Source: Lachnospiraceae bacterium (GTDB lineage: Bacteria > Bacillota > Clostridia > Lachnospirales > Lachnospiraceae). Taken from it: DNA of 64,000 nucleotides. The stretch spans positions 1 to 64,000 of the forward strand of contig JAFUNC010000006.1 of the NCBI GenBank assembly GCA_017473115.1, written 5' to 3'. The notes beneath the pieces are model-generated. The model was not told where the DNA came from, did no database searches, and saw only the letters and a list, made by a program, of their open reading frames with translations. Positions 8,330 through 17,444 of the stretch are shown here, piece after piece; position 1 is the stretch's first letter; each line of letters begins with the position of its first letter. The position numbers were made by a program, and so were the translations under genes.

Positions 8330-9387
8330 GACAAAAGGAAATAGATAATCTGCTGAACTGGTACTATGCGAATGCAAGGAAACTTCCGTGGCGTGAAAAT
8401 CCTAACGCTTACGGCGTTTGGGTGTCGGAAATTATGTTGCAACAGACCAGAGTGGAAGCAGTAAAGCCCTATTATAAAAGATTTTTGGAAAAATATCCGG
8501 ATGTACTTGCTTTGGCAGAAGCAAAAGAAGAAGAACTGTTGAAGTATTGGGAGGGATTGGGATATTACAATCGTGTCCGTAATATGCAAAAAGCAGCCAT
8601 ACAGATTCGTGATATGCATAAAGGAATTTTTCCGACAGAGTATGAAGTGTTAATTGAATTGGCCGGTATTGGTCCTTATACAGCAGGTGCGATTGCATCC
8701 ATTGCCGGAGACGAGAAAGTACCTGCAGTGGATGGAAATGTTTTACGTATCATGACACGTTTAAACGGAGACTACTCCAATATATCGGAGCCGGCTACCA
8801 TTAAAAAAATTCGGGAAGAATTATTTGCCTGTATGCCGGAATGTGCAGGGGATTTTAACCAGGCATTGATGGAACTTGGGGCTACGGTTTGTTTACCTAA
8901 CGGAGAACCTAAATGTGAGGAATGTCCATGGAAGTCAACCTGTAAGGCAAAGAAGAGAACTATTATTTCGGAATTACCTGTAAAAAATAAGCCTCAAAAA
9001 AGAAAAGTTGAAGAACGTACGTTGATTCTTTTATCCGGTTCTAATGGTGTAGCATTACGCAAACGTCCGGTAAAAGGATTGTTGGCAGGTATGTATGAAA
9101 TTCCGGCGTTAGAAGGGTATAGGAGCGAACAGGAAGTGCTGGAGTATGTGAAAGAAATCGGTTATCATCCGTTACATGTTAAGAAGATTGAAGACCATGT
9201 TCATATATTCAGCCATATTGAATGGCATATGAGGGCTTTTTTGTTGCGAATTGACGAAATTTCGGATAGTATGAAAACGGATACTGCCAACGATTTCTTT
9301 TTTGTGGAACCGGAAGAAATCATGGTAAAATATCCATTACCTTCTGCATTTGCACCCTATCGAAAATATATAGAAACAAAGAAATGA
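8326..9387 (+). CDS. mutY: A/G-specific adenine DNA glycosylase
   Basis: MutY removes adenine mispaired with 8-oxoguanine. The N-terminal part carries LPWRENPNAYGVWVSEIMLQQT-like sequence around residue 20-40, the helix-hairpin-helix LAGIGPYTAGAIASIA at about 112-127, and the catalytic Asp in PAVDGNVLRI. The [4Fe-4S] cluster ligands are in CLPNGEPKCEECPWKSTC, with C-x6-C-x2-C-x5-C spacing. The C-terminal third is a NUDIX-like domain that reads 8-oxoG. The start is uncertain: ATG 8326 fits an ATGA overlap with a short leader; ATG 8302 gives eight more residues (MLPCIEEK) but lacks a spaced ribosome site. Confidence 0.93.
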   Translation: MRQKEIDNLLNWYYANARKLPWRENPNAYGVWVSEIMLQQTRVEAVKPYYKRFLEKYPDVLALAEAKEEELLKYWEGLGYYNRVRNMQKAAIQIRDMHKGIFPTEYEVLIELAGIGPYTAGAIASIAGDEKVPAVDGNVLRIMTRLNGDYSNISEPATIKKIREELFACMPECAGDFNQALMELGATVCLPNGEPKCEECPWKSTCKAKKRTIISELPVKNKPQKRKVEERTLILLSGSNGVALRKRPVKGLLAGMYEIPALEGYRSEQEVLEYVKEIGYHPLHVKKIEDHVHIFSHIEWHMRAFLLRIDEISDSMKTDTANDFFFVEPEEIMVKYPLPSAFAPYRKYIETKK

Positions 9388-9446
9388 TGATTGTAGATTG
9401 AAGGTATACCATGAATGACTTATAATAATACAAGCGAGGTACCATC

Positions 9447-9941
9447 ATGGCGAAAAATAAAGAAATAAAAACCAATGCAATGAGAATTCTGGATTCATTT
9501 AAAATATCTTATGACAGTTATTTTTATGAGTGCGATGAATTTATTGATGCGTTAAAAATTGCTGACCAACTTGGTTTACCTTATGAAAAGGTTTATAAAA
9601 CGTTAGTTGCAAGGTCAGCGAGCAAAAATATCTATGTATTTGTAATTCCCATTGCGGAAGAGTTGGATTTAAAGAAAGCGGCTAAGGTTGTCGGCGAGAA
9701 ATCCGTGGAAATGATACATGTAAAAGAGATTAACAGTATTACGGGGTATATCCGCGGCGGCTGTACTGCCATCGGAATGAAGAAAAAATATGTAACGAGA
9801 GTGGATGAGTCAGCAAAAAATATGCTGACCATAGTGGTCAGTGGCGGCAAAATCGGTGTTCAACTGGAAATGAAACCGGAAGATTTACTGAAAGCCTGTG
9901 ATGGTGAGTTTGCAGATTTGATTGTAGGGAGAGCAGAGTGA
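9447..9941 (+). CDS. ybaK: Cys-tRNA(Pro)/Cys-tRNA(Cys) deacylase, YbaK family
   Basis: YbaK hydrolyses cysteine wrongly attached to tRNA(Pro). The 164-residue protein has the family start NAMRILDSFKISY, the LGLPYEKVYKTLV segment, the VFVIPIAEELDLKKAAK stretch with the conserved Lys, and the glycine loop GYIRGGCTAIGMKKKY, all typical of the YbaK/EbsC fold. Its last codons overlap the next gene by four bases (GTGA), so the two are probably translated together, although their functions look unrelated. Cytosolic. Confidence 0.92.
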   Translation: MAKNKEIKTNAMRILDSFKISYDSYFYECDEFIDALKIADQLGLPYEKVYKTLVARSASKNIYVFVIPIAEELDLKKAAKVVGEKSVEMIHVKEINSITGYIRGGCTAIGMKKKYVTRVDESAKNMLTIVVSGGKIGVQLEMKPEDLLKACDGEFADLIVGRAE

Positions 9942-10522
9942 AAAAAACAAGTATAAGAACGCGGAAACTGTGCTTTGCAGCATTGCTTCTTGCACTGGGA
10001 TGGTTATTGCCGCTTTTAACAGGGCAGAATCGTGATTTGGGCAATATGTTGAGTTTAATCCATATTCCTGCGTATTTGGGTGGTTTCCTTTTGGGTCCCT
10101 GGTACGGAATCCTTTTAGGATTTTTGATACCGATAAGCCGGTCTGTTTTATTTGGTATGCCGATTTTATATCCAAGAGCCTTATGTATGGCATTTGAAAT
10201 GGCTGCTTACGGTGGGATTGCCGGCGGAGTTTACCGTATTTTCAAGAACAAGAAAAAAGTAAAAAAGATAGTAAATATATACGTATCCATTGTACCTGCC
10301 ATGCTTCTCGGGCGTGTAGTCTGGGGAGTGGGAAGAACGGTTTGCGGATTGTTTTCGACGGAACCGTTTACTTGGGCGGCTTTTGTTGCCGGAGGCTTTG
10401 CGACTGCCTGGCCGGGGATGATAGCCCAACTGATTTTGTTGCCGGTGCTTGTAATGGCTTTGGAACGGTCCGGGTTATTTGACAAAGGCACGGAGCAGAC
10501 AATGGAAAAAAAGGATAATTAA
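9938..10522 (+). CDS. ECF transporter substrate-binding (S) component
   Basis: A 194-residue membrane protein with about six hydrophobic segments. The beginning (KLCFAALLLALGWLLP), the LGNMLSLIHIPAYLGGFLLG region and the short length are typical of S components of energy-coupling factor transporters, which bind a vitamin or similar substrate and borrow a shared EcfA/A'/T module. The substrate is not clear; I see no riboswitch upstream that would reveal it. The GTG start at 9938 overlaps the ybaK stop. A basic loop (FKNKKKVKKI) near residue 103 should face the cytoplasm. Confidence 0.8.
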   Translation: MKKTSIRTRKLCFAALLLALGWLLPLLTGQNRDLGNMLSLIHIPAYLGGFLLGPWYGILLGFLIPISRSVLFGMPILYPRALCMAFEMAAYGGIAGGVYRIFKNKKKVKKIVNIYVSIVPAMLLGRVVWGVGRTVCGLFSTEPFTWAAFVAGGFATAWPGMIAQLILLPVLVMALERSGLFDKGTEQTMEKKDN

Positions 10523-10560
10523 GCATTTTTATTTTGCATATGAAGAGCAGGAGGTTACAT

Positions 10561-11427
10561 ATGAAATCAAAAGTATATTTTTCGAGAACCATTTCGCCGG
10601 AAAAAGTATTGGAACTTTATAAGTTGCTTGGCAAGGAATTGCCGGGGAAAGTGGCGATTAAGGTACATTCCGGAGAGGTGGGAAATCAGAATTTTTTGAC
10701 ACCGGAATTTTGGAAGCCGACGATTGATTATGTAAAAGGTACTGTAGTTGAGTGTAATACCGCCTATGAAGGCGAACGTAATACTACAGAGAAGCATTTG
10801 AAAACTTTTGAAAAACATGGTTGGATTAAATATTTTGATGTGGATTTGATGGATGCCCAAGGCCCTGACAAGGAACTTGATATTCCGAACGGCAAGGTGA
10901 TTCAAAAGAATTATGTAGGTAAAAATATTGAAAACTATGATTCCATGTTGGTGTTGTCTCATTTCAAAGGGCATCCCATGGGTGGCTACGGCGGTGCTAT
11001 TAAGCAGTTGTCCATCGGAGTGGCATCTTCCTACGGAAAAGCATATATTCACGGCGCGGGCGATGCAGATAAAATATGGACGGCAGACCATGATCTGTTC
11101 CTGCGTTCCATGGCGGATGCGGCCGGTAGTGTGGTGGAGTATTTCAAGGGCAATGTGGCATATGTTAATGTTATGATGAATATGTCAGTGGATTGTGATT
11201 GTTGTGCGGTGGCAGAGGACCCTTGTATGAAGGATATTGGTATTTTGGTGTCGGATGACCCTATTGCAATCGACCAGGCATGCATTGATTTGGTGTATGC
11301 GTCCAATGATCCCGGAAGAGATCATTTGTTAGAGCGAATTGAGTCGCGTAACGGTGTATTAACCATTGAAGCGGCATCAGGGCAGGGATACGGCAGTCGA
11401 GAATATGAACTGATTACCGTAGAGTAA
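10561..11427 (+). CDS. DUF362 family protein
   Basis: A 288-residue DUF362 protein. The family carries out unknown redox-related chemistry and many members have ferredoxin domains. The typical features KVAIKVHSGEVGNQNFL, VLSHFKGHPMGGYGGAIKQLSIG and the late SDDPIAIDQACIDLV are clear. A cysteine group DCDCCAVAEDPC at about 206-217 could bind metal or an Fe-S cluster, although the classical two-cluster ferredoxin motif is absent. The start at 10561 has an AGGAGG site; the alternative at 10534 does not. Cytosolic. The gene ends in a strong terminator that also faces asnB. Confidence 0.82.
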   Translation: MKSKVYFSRTISPEKVLELYKLLGKELPGKVAIKVHSGEVGNQNFLTPEFWKPTIDYVKGTVVECNTAYEGERNTTEKHLKTFEKHGWIKYFDVDLMDAQGPDKELDIPNGKVIQKNYVGKNIENYDSMLVLSHFKGHPMGGYGGAIKQLSIGVASSYGKAYIHGAGDADKIWTADHDLFLRSMADAAGSVVEYFKGNVAYVNVMMNMSVDCDCCAVAEDPCMKDIGILVSDDPIAIDQACIDLVYASNDPGRDHLLERIESRNGVLTIEAASGQGYGSREYELITVE

Positions 11428-11436
11428 AATGATAAA

Positions 11437-11478
11437 TAAAAAGGTATCATTGCTGTGGCAACAATGATACCTTTTTTT
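11437..11478. terminator. Bidirectional terminator between converging DUF362 and asnB-like genes
   Basis: A 12-bp perfect stem (AAGGTATCATTG against CAATGATACCTT) is flanked by A5 on one side and T7 on the other, so it can serve both strands. Confidence 0.85.
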
Positions 11479-11531
11479 AGTTTAGGAAAGCGTTAAGATA
11501 TTGTAGCCGAGAAAGCGTTCCATTCTTCGAC

Positions 11532-13382
11532 TTACAGACTAATTTTAACCTTATATTCTTTCATCCAGAAGTCAATCTGAATCAGATAAGCCATCATCTG
11601 AGGACCGGCCATCAATTGACCATACCAGGGAGCACCGAGATTTTTCTTTTCATTCATAAAAACAGAAAGTGCATTTGTATCAATAAAATGATGCAAGGGG
11701 CTTGCTGTGTCTGTAATGATTTCCTGCAGACTGTATTTTAACAGATTTTCATATGCGGGATGATAGGTTTTCGGGTAGGGTGATTTTTTTCGGAACAGTA
11801 CTTCTTCCGGAACAATTCCTCGGAATGCTTCACGCAATAAATTCTTGGTAACGCCGCCACGCTGTTTCATATCCCAAGGCGTATTGTAAATGTATTCAGC
11901 GAGATTGCGGTCGGCAAAAGGGACGCGTGCAATTAAATCTGCCTGTGCGCTGCAACGTTCCATACGATTTAGTAATGTAACCATAAACCAGTAGAGGCTT
12001 AAATATCCGTTTCTTCTTTTGGCCTTATCCGTATCGCTTTCAGAGGGCAGATAGTCAATCTGTTGAAGGGTTTTATGATATGCATTTTGCACATAATCTT
12101 CCATAGACAGGGCATCCATAAAATCTTTCTTTAAAAGTCTGGTACGGGGCTCCAGGGACATCGTCCAAGGGAAGGTATCAGCCTTTAATAAATCTTCCCT
12201 GTGAAACCAGGGATAGCCACCGAATACTTCGTCAGCACATTCGCCGGTCAGCACGATGTCTGCATCTTTTTTCACCTGTTTGCAGAAGTAAAGCAGGGAA
12301 GAATCTACATCTGCCATTGCGGGTAAATCATGAGCAAGAACAGAATCTTTTAAATGATGAAAAAGAGTATCCTGTGTGCATTCCAAGTATTTATGGTTTG
12401 TGCCCAAAGCGCCGGCCATGATGTCTACAAAAGGACGGTCCATAGAGGGCTGAAAAGCATTTGATTCAAAATATTCTGCATTGTCCTGATAGTCAAAAGA
12501 AAATGTTTTTAAGGATTCGTTTTGTTCGGAAAGATATTTTGCACCCACGGCGGTTACGACACTGGAATCAACACCGCCGGAAAGAAGTGCGCCAATACTT
12601 CCTTTGTGAGAGCATTGTCTCCGGATGGCATCTTTTAGTAATTCGTTGGTTTTGGAAACGGTTTCCTCGTAGGAGTCGGTATGAGGTTTGGCTTTTATGC
12701 GCCAATAATTTTCAGAATATAATCCATAGGGAGAAGCGCAAATCCATTCGCCGGGTTTTACTTCATATATGTTCTCAAATACGCCGCAACCGAGACTGCG
12801 TGCCGGACCTAAAGAAAAGATTTCGTTTAAGCCTTTTTGGGTAAGGACGGGATTTACATAGGGATGAGCCAAAAGTGCTTTGAGTTCGGTGCCAAAAACG
12901 ATTGTGTCATTTATATGTGTATAAAAGAGCGGTTTACAGCCAAAACCGTCTCTTACCATATAAAGACGCTGCTCATCTTCTTCAAGGAGAACAAAAGAAA
13001 AAACGCCTTCCGGTTCTTTGAAAAACTCTGTTCCGTACTGTAAAAATCCGTAAAGAAGCACTTCTTCTTCCGTATCGGTATCGAAAGTAAAATCTGTTAA
13101 GCCTTTTTTTAAGGTGTTCATATTATAAAATTCACCGGCAAAGGCGATGTGAAAGGTTTTACCGTATAATCTTCTGGTGAAAGGCTTGAATACTGATTTG
13201 TGGTCTGTCTCTGTACTGAAATGATTGTGAGCCAGGCCGCAATTGGCGGTAAGTAACATTGCATCTTTGGCATCCCCGCGATGTGACTGCGTATAATGCA
13301 TTTTTTCTAGAAGTGAATAGTAATAATCGTAATTGTTTAAAAAGGAAGATTTGGTTTGAAAAAAGCCTGAAAAACCGCTCAT
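11532..13382 (-). CDS. asnB: Asparagine synthase-like protein with altered glutaminase site
   Basis: AsnB-type enzymes hydrolyse glutamine in an N-terminal class II domain and use the ammonia to convert aspartyl-AMP to asparagine. The C-terminal synthetase domain looks intact, with the PP-loop ALLSGGVDSSVV near residue 258, LTGECADEVFGGYPW and RKKSPYPKT. The glutaminase domain is odd: the mature N-terminus should be Cys but reads MSGFSGFF, so the nucleophile is Ser, and the usual NGE-YN motif is AGEFYN. HRG is kept. The start at 13382 has an AGAGGTG site; a start at 13406 would bury the N-terminus. The protein has 616 residues. It may depend on free ammonia or make a different amide or ring, like beta-lactam synthetases, which lost the same Cys. 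Confidence 0.85.
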   Translation of the reverse strand: MSGFSGFFQTKSSFLNNYDYYYSLLEKMHYTQSHRGDAKDAMLLTANCGLAHNHFSTETDHKSVFKPFTRRLYGKTFHIAFAGEFYNMNTLKKGLTDFTFDTDTEEEVLLYGFLQYGTEFFKEPEGVFSFVLLEEDEQRLYMVRDGFGCKPLFYTHINDTIVFGTELKALLAHPYVNPVLTQKGLNEIFSLGPARSLGCGVFENIYEVKPGEWICASPYGLYSENYWRIKAKPHTDSYEETVSKTNELLKDAIRRQCSHKGSIGALLSGGVDSSVVTAVGAKYLSEQNESLKTFSFDYQDNAEYFESNAFQPSMDRPFVDIMAGALGTNHKYLECTQDTLFHHLKDSVLAHDLPAMADVDSSLLYFCKQVKKDADIVLTGECADEVFGGYPWFHREDLLKADTFPWTMSLEPRTRLLKKDFMDALSMEDYVQNAYHKTLQQIDYLPSESDTDKAKRRNGYLSLYWFMVTLLNRMERCSAQADLIARVPFADRNLAEYIYNTPWDMKQRGGVTKNLLREAFRGIVPEEVLFRKKSPYPKTYHPAYENLLKYSLQEIITDTASPLHHFIDTNALSVFMNEKKNLGAPWYGQLMAGPQMMAYLIQIDFWMKEYKVKISL

Positions 13383-13586
13383 ATTTTGCACCTCTAAAGG
13401 CATCATCGGTTTAGTATATGCAACAGAGAGAAGGATGTGCTTAAGGAAATAAAATTGAAAAAACTGTATAGGATAATTTATATAGCGGTATGCAAAAAAT
13501 GGATGTTATTTGCGGAGAGTTTTATTCATATTATGGCGAGAAAATCAAATACTATACGTAGAAGTTTTCAAAAAAGGAGGACTTTT

Positions 13587-13952
13587 ATGAGCAGAAGAGT
13601 AAGTTATATTTTAGAAATTATTCTTGCGTTGATAATTTATTGGATCGGAATGGCAAATGTGCCTGTTCTATTTGTAAACGGAGTCCGGTCTGCAGCAATT
13701 ACCTTAGGTATTATAGGGTTGTTTTTTTATATTACGAATACAATGGGATACGTAATGAGAAATCCTTTACATCCCATAGCATTAATCGGCAGTATCTTTG
13801 CTATCATTGGTGCTGTGCTGTTGGTGTTTCAGATTTTTGGATTTCAATTTTGGATTTTTGGAAATCCGGTTTTTGCCCTAACCTATTTTGCTCTTGCAAT
13901 GATTGTAAAAGCAGTGCTGGCAATGTTTCTGCCACTGGCGGATATTTATTAA
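13587..13952 (+). CDS. Small four-helix membrane protein of unknown function
   Basis: A 121-residue product starting at 13587, seven bases after AAAGGAGG. Four hydrophobic segments are visible (about residues 6-30, 36-58, 62-84 and 92-115), with few charged residues. The family is not recognised. It is a single gene divergent from asnB and ending in a perfect stem-loop terminator. An open frame continues upstream to 13437, but that stretch has no ribosome site and unlike composition. Confidence 0.72.
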   Translation: MSRRVSYILEIILALIIYWIGMANVPVLFVNGVRSAAITLGIIGLFFYITNTMGYVMRNPLHPIALIGSIFAIIGAVLLVFQIFGFQFWIFGNPVFALTYFALAMIVKAVLAMFLPLADIY

Positions 13953-13985
13953 AAAATCCCGCACCATACAGGTGCGGGATTTTCA
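13953..13985. terminator. Bidirectional terminator
   Basis: AAAATCCCGCACC pairs perfectly with GGTGCGGGATTTT around a 4-base loop. A and T runs on both sides allow use from the membrane protein gene and from the DHH gene. Confidence 0.88.
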
Positions 13986-14002
13986 TATTATGTAAAAGTA
14001 AT

Positions 14003-14920
14003 TTATTCCTGATAGTTTACAATATCATCAATTAATAACTTGATGTTTTCATCCATTACTTCATCGGCAAACTGGCAGGTACCAACGGCTTTGTGACCAC
14101 CGCCGCCGTACTTCAACATAAGGCTTCCGACATTCACGTTGGAAGTTCTGTTCAAAATACTGTAGCCTACAGCACAGGAGCAACCTTTGCCGCCCTTGCC
14201 GTTTACAATCCACATAGAAATGTTCTGTTCGGGATATATGCTGTAAATCATAAAACGATTACCGGAGTAGATAGGGTCTACACCACGTAAATCGGATACA
14301 ATCAAGTCACCAATAACTTTCGTATGAGCAGTAACCATTTCTTTGAATTTATCAGCCTGTTCAAAGTATACATCAATACGTTCCTGAACATCAGGAAGTG
14401 CAAGAATTTCTTCGGTTGACATTGTGCGGCATGCTTCAATTAATTTTTCCATCAACTGGTAGTTGGAAATGGTAAACTCACGCCAGCGTCCAAGGCCTGT
14501 ACGAGGGTCCATCAGAAAACCGATTAAAACCCATCCCTTGGGATTCTGGATGTCATCAATGGTAAGGTTGCCGGAGTCAACCTTATCAACTGCTTCCATC
14601 ATATCATCAAAATGAGCAAAGCGTTCTTTGCCGCCATAATAATCATAAATAATACGTGCACAAGACGGGGTAATACGGCTTTCCCCTTTGTACTTGCCTG
14701 CTAATTCATTTCTTTCGTGTTCACTGGAATGATGGTCAAACCATAATCCGCATCCTTCCACATAAGGCACATTTGCTAAACAATCATTTTCGGTAACTTC
14801 TACCAAACCATCCTGCAAATCCTTCGGATGTGCGAATTTCCATGAATCGATAATGCCGGCCTCTTTTAACAGAGCACCACAAGCCAGACCATCGAAGTCT
14901 GAACGTGTAATAAGTCTCAT
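14003..14920 (-). CDS. DHH-family phosphoesterase
   Basis: A 305-residue member of the DHH superfamily, which contains oligoribonucleases, c-di-AMP phosphodiesterases and exopolyphosphatases. The metal-binding motifs are RSDFDGLACGAL (residues 5-16) and WFDHHSSEHE (around residue 68-77), with the VDSGN motif in between. The C-terminal DHHA1-type motif is GGGGHKAVGTCQF. It lacks the CBS or GGDEF domains of GdpP-like proteins. The start at 14920 follows GAGGGGG; the frame is open upstream to 15028 but without a site, and that part runs into the big palindrome. Substrate not determined. Confidence 0.85.
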   Translation of the reverse strand: MRLITRSDFDGLACGALLKEAGIIDSWKFAHPKDLQDGLVEVTENDCLANVPYVEGCGLWFDHHSSEHERNELAGKYKGESRITPSCARIIYDYYGGKERFAHFDDMMEAVDKVDSGNLTIDDIQNPKGWVLIGFLMDPRTGLGRWREFTISNYQLMEKLIEACRTMSTEEILALPDVQERIDVYFEQADKFKEMVTAHTKVIGDLIVSDLRGVDPIYSGNRFMIYSIYPEQNISMWIVNGKGGKGCSCAVGYSILNRTSNVNVGSLMLKYGGGGHKAVGTCQFADEVMDENIKLLIDDIVNYQE

Positions 14921-15004
14921 TTTTTTGTCCCCCTCAGATACATTTTTATAAAAGTAACTCCATCTCAAATTATACTTCATTTTACCCCAATACGCAAGGC
15001 ATAT

Positions 15005-15533
15005 ACCGCTTATATTTGTAACTTTCATCCGCTTTTTCGCCGACCGCTTAGCAGGGGGAGGGGCTTTTCATAAGAGGATTTGTTTTTTGTGCGTTTCCTA
15101 AAAATTGCATATGTTTTCTGTTTGCGATGAAGCCGCTGCTTTTTCGTTGTTTGAACCGATTGTTTCTATTGAACAAGCGGGGCTGCTTTCTGCTTCACAA
15201 ATGCGGATTTTCTAAAAAAGTACGGCAGGCAATGCTTTTAATGCCGGGCTTCGACAAAAACTCGCTACGCTCAAACAATTGTCTTTCGCCCGGCAAACGG
15301 GATAATGCATTGTCTGCCGTACATTAAGAAAATCTCGCATTTGCTTGCAAAGAAAACCGCCCCTGCTTGGCAATGAAACAATTGGTGAGTTTAGAAAAGG
15401 CAGCGGCAATCAAACATCGCAAAAGAAACATATAGCAATTTGTTGAAACGTACAATCGCAAGACGATTATGAAAAGCCCCTCCCCCTGCTAAGCGGTCGG
15501 CGAAGTGGCCCCCCAAGTTGCAAATATGCGGTA
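15005..15533. repeat. Roughly 530-bp imperfect palindrome with perfect 38-bp outer arms
   Basis: The sequences 15036-15073 and 15467-15504 are exact reverse complements over 38 bases (beginning TTCGCCGACCGCTTAGCAGG). Outside them the match goes on more loosely (ACCGC with GCGGT at 15006 and 15528). Inside, the arms still pair over roughly 190 bases each with mismatches and small indels, down to GCCGGGC (15243-15249) against GCCCGGC (15288-15294). The loop has CTCGCTACGCTC. No convincing coding frame is present. It could be a palindromic miniature element, a structured RNA, or a recombination site. It separates divergent genes (DHH on minus, glnS on plus). Confidence 0.85.
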
Positions 15534-15575
15534 AAAAATTATTTTGCGGGAAGTCTTTATTATTTTAGGGGTTTG

Positions 15576-15584
15576 TGATATTAT
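15576..15584 (+). promoter_or_regulatory. Extended -10 promoter before glnS
   Basis: TGATATTAT (TG, one base, TATTAT) lies 60 bp before the glnS start, just outside the palindrome. Confidence 0.45.
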
Positions 15585-15644
15585 GGAAATGTTGAAAATT
15601 GAGAGGGTGTTGGAGATATACCCTTTGGGAATGGAGTTAGAGTT

Positions 15645-17351
15645 ATGGAGAAGAATGAAATGCTTAACGGTGTGGAAAATGAAGAGAAGGAAGTGATTTC
15701 CCGCAATTTTATTGAGCAGATTATAGACAAGGATTTGGAGGAAGGTGTTTATGAAACCGTGCATACACGTTTTCCGCCGGAGCCGAACGGATATTTGCAT
15801 ATCGGACATGCCAAGAGTATTCTTTTGAATTATGGATTGGCTGAGAAGTATAACGGTTTGTTTAATATGCGTTTTGACGATACCAATCCTACTAAGGAAA
15901 AGGTGGAATTCGTAAATTCCCAGTTGGAAGATATTAAGTGGCTTGGTGCCAAGTGGGATGACCGCTTGTTTTTTGCATCCGATTATTTCGGACAGATGTA
16001 TGAAGCTGCAGTTAAGTTAATTAAGAAGGGGAAGGCGTATGTGTCTGATTTGACAGCGGATGAAATCAGAGAGTATCGCGGAACTTTAACCGAGCCCGGT
16101 AAAGAAGATCCTTATGCAGGCAGAAGTGTGGAAGAAAACTTAGAGTTGTTTGAAAACATGAAGAACGGTGTATATAAGGATGGCGAGAAGGTGCTTCGTG
16201 CAAGAATCGATATGGCATCTCCCAATATGAATATGAGAGATCCTGTTATTTATCGTGTGGCACATATGACACATCATCGTACCGGCGATACATGGTGTAT
16301 TTATCCCATGTATGATTTTGCGCATCCCATTGAAGATGCCATTGAAGGAATTACCCACTCTATCTGTACTTTGGAGTTTGAAGATCACAGACCTTTGTAT
16401 GATTGGGTTGTTCAGGAGTTGGAATATCCCCATCCTCCCAAGCAGATTGAGTTTGCGAAATTATATTTGAAGAATGTGGTTACCGGTAAAAGATATATCA
16501 AGAAGTTGGTAGAAGACGGTATTGCAGACGGTTGGGACGATCCCCGTTTGGTATCCGTGGCTGCTCTTCGAAGAAGAGGCTATACACCGGAATCCATTAA
16601 GAAGTTTGTGGAACTTTGCGGTGTGTCCAAGGCACAGTCTACCGCAGACATGGCAATGCTTGAATATTGTATCCGTGAGGATTTGAAATTAAAGCGTCCC
16701 CGTATGATGGCAATTTTAGATCCTGTAAAATTGGTAATTGATAACTGGGAAGACGGCAAGATTGAAATGCTGGATGCACCCAACAACTTGGAGAATGAAG
16801 CATTGGGAAGCAGACAGTTGCCTTTTGGTAAGGAACTCTGGATTGAGCGTGAAGATTTTATGGAAGAACCGCCCAAGAAGTATTTTAGATTGTTCCCCGG
16901 CAATGAAGTTCGTCTTATGAATGCATACTTTGTTACCTGCACAGGCTGTGTGAAGGATGAAACAGGTAAGGTTACGGAGATTCACTGTACTTACGATCCC
17001 GAAACTAAGTCAGGTTCAGGCTTTAATGCCCGCAAGGTAAAAGGTACCATTCACTGGGTAAATGCTTCAACCGCTATCGAAGCAGAAGTTCGCCTTTTTG
17101 AGAACATCATTGATGAAGAGAAGGGCGTATACAACGAGGAAGACGGAAGCATCAATGTGAATCCTAATTCCAAGACCGTGATTACAGCCTATTTAGAGCC
17201 TGCTTTAAAAGAAGCAAAGGCATATGAGAGTTTCCAGTTTGTAAGAAACGGATTCTTCTGTGTGGATTACAAGGATTCTAAGGATGGTGCGCCGGTATTT
17301 AACAGAATTGTTTCCTTAAAGAGTTCTTTCGTGTTGCCGAAGAATGACTAG
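15645..17351 (+). CDS. glnS: Glutaminyl-tRNA synthetase
   Basis: GlnRS charges tRNA(Gln) with glutamine. The 568-residue product has the class I signature [21 protein letters not shown] near residue 45, the [26 protein letters not shown] block, and the two beta-barrel anticodon domains with [13 protein letters not shown]. The KMSKS-equivalent loop, MSKR in the E. coli enzyme, reads VTGKR (16479-16493), which keeps the Lys-Arg pair only. Length and rest are normal. Most Clostridia make Gln-tRNA by amidation, so a GlnRS here may come from horizontal transfer in an ancestor. It ends in a strong terminator and is transcribed alone. Confidence 0.95.
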   Translation: MEKNEMLNGVENEEKEVISRNFIEQIIDKDLEEGVYETVHTRFPPEPNGYLHIGHAKSILLNYGLAEKYNGLFNMRFDDTNPTKEKVEFVNSQLEDIKWLGAKWDDRLFFASDYFGQMYEAAVKLIKKGKAYVSDLTADEIREYRGTLTEPGKEDPYAGRSVEENLELFENMKNGVYKDGEKVLRARIDMASPNMNMRDPVIYRVAHMTHHRTGDTWCIYPMYDFAHPIEDAIEGITHSICTLEFEDHRPLYDWVVQELEYPHPPKQIEFAKLYLKNVVTGKRYIKKLVEDGIADGWDDPRLVSVAALRRRGYTPESIKKFVELCGVSKAQSTADMAMLEYCIREDLKLKRPRMMAILDPVKLVIDNWEDGKIEMLDAPNNLENEALGSRQLPFGKELWIEREDFMEEPPKKYFRLFPGNEVRLMNAYFVTCTGCVKDETGKVTEIHCTYDPETKSGSGFNARKVKGTIHWVNASTAIEAEVRLFENIIDEEKGVYNEEDGSINVNPNSKTVITAYLEPALKEAKAYESFQFVRNGFFCVDYKDSKDGAPVFNRIVSLKSSFVLPKND

Positions 17352-17376
17352 TATCGTATACTGACATAAGAAACAG

Positions 17377-17416
17377 CAAAATGCAGTTTCGGGAAAACTC
17401 CGGGACTGCATTTTTC
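17377..17416 (+). terminator. Rho-independent terminator of glnS
   Basis: AAATGCAGTTTC and GGGACTGCATTT form a long stem followed by TTTTT. Confidence 0.85.
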
Positions 17417-17444
17417 AACAATAACAAAAGAGTGGGGTAGTATT

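Noticed and set aside
10567-11091. 174-codon minus-strand frame inside the DUF362 gene
   Set aside because: No ribosome site, no family match, and full overlap with a well-supported gene.
15127-15409. Small frames on both strands inside the 530-bp palindrome
   Set aside because: They are mirror images produced by the inverted repeat, lack ribosome sites and resemble no family.
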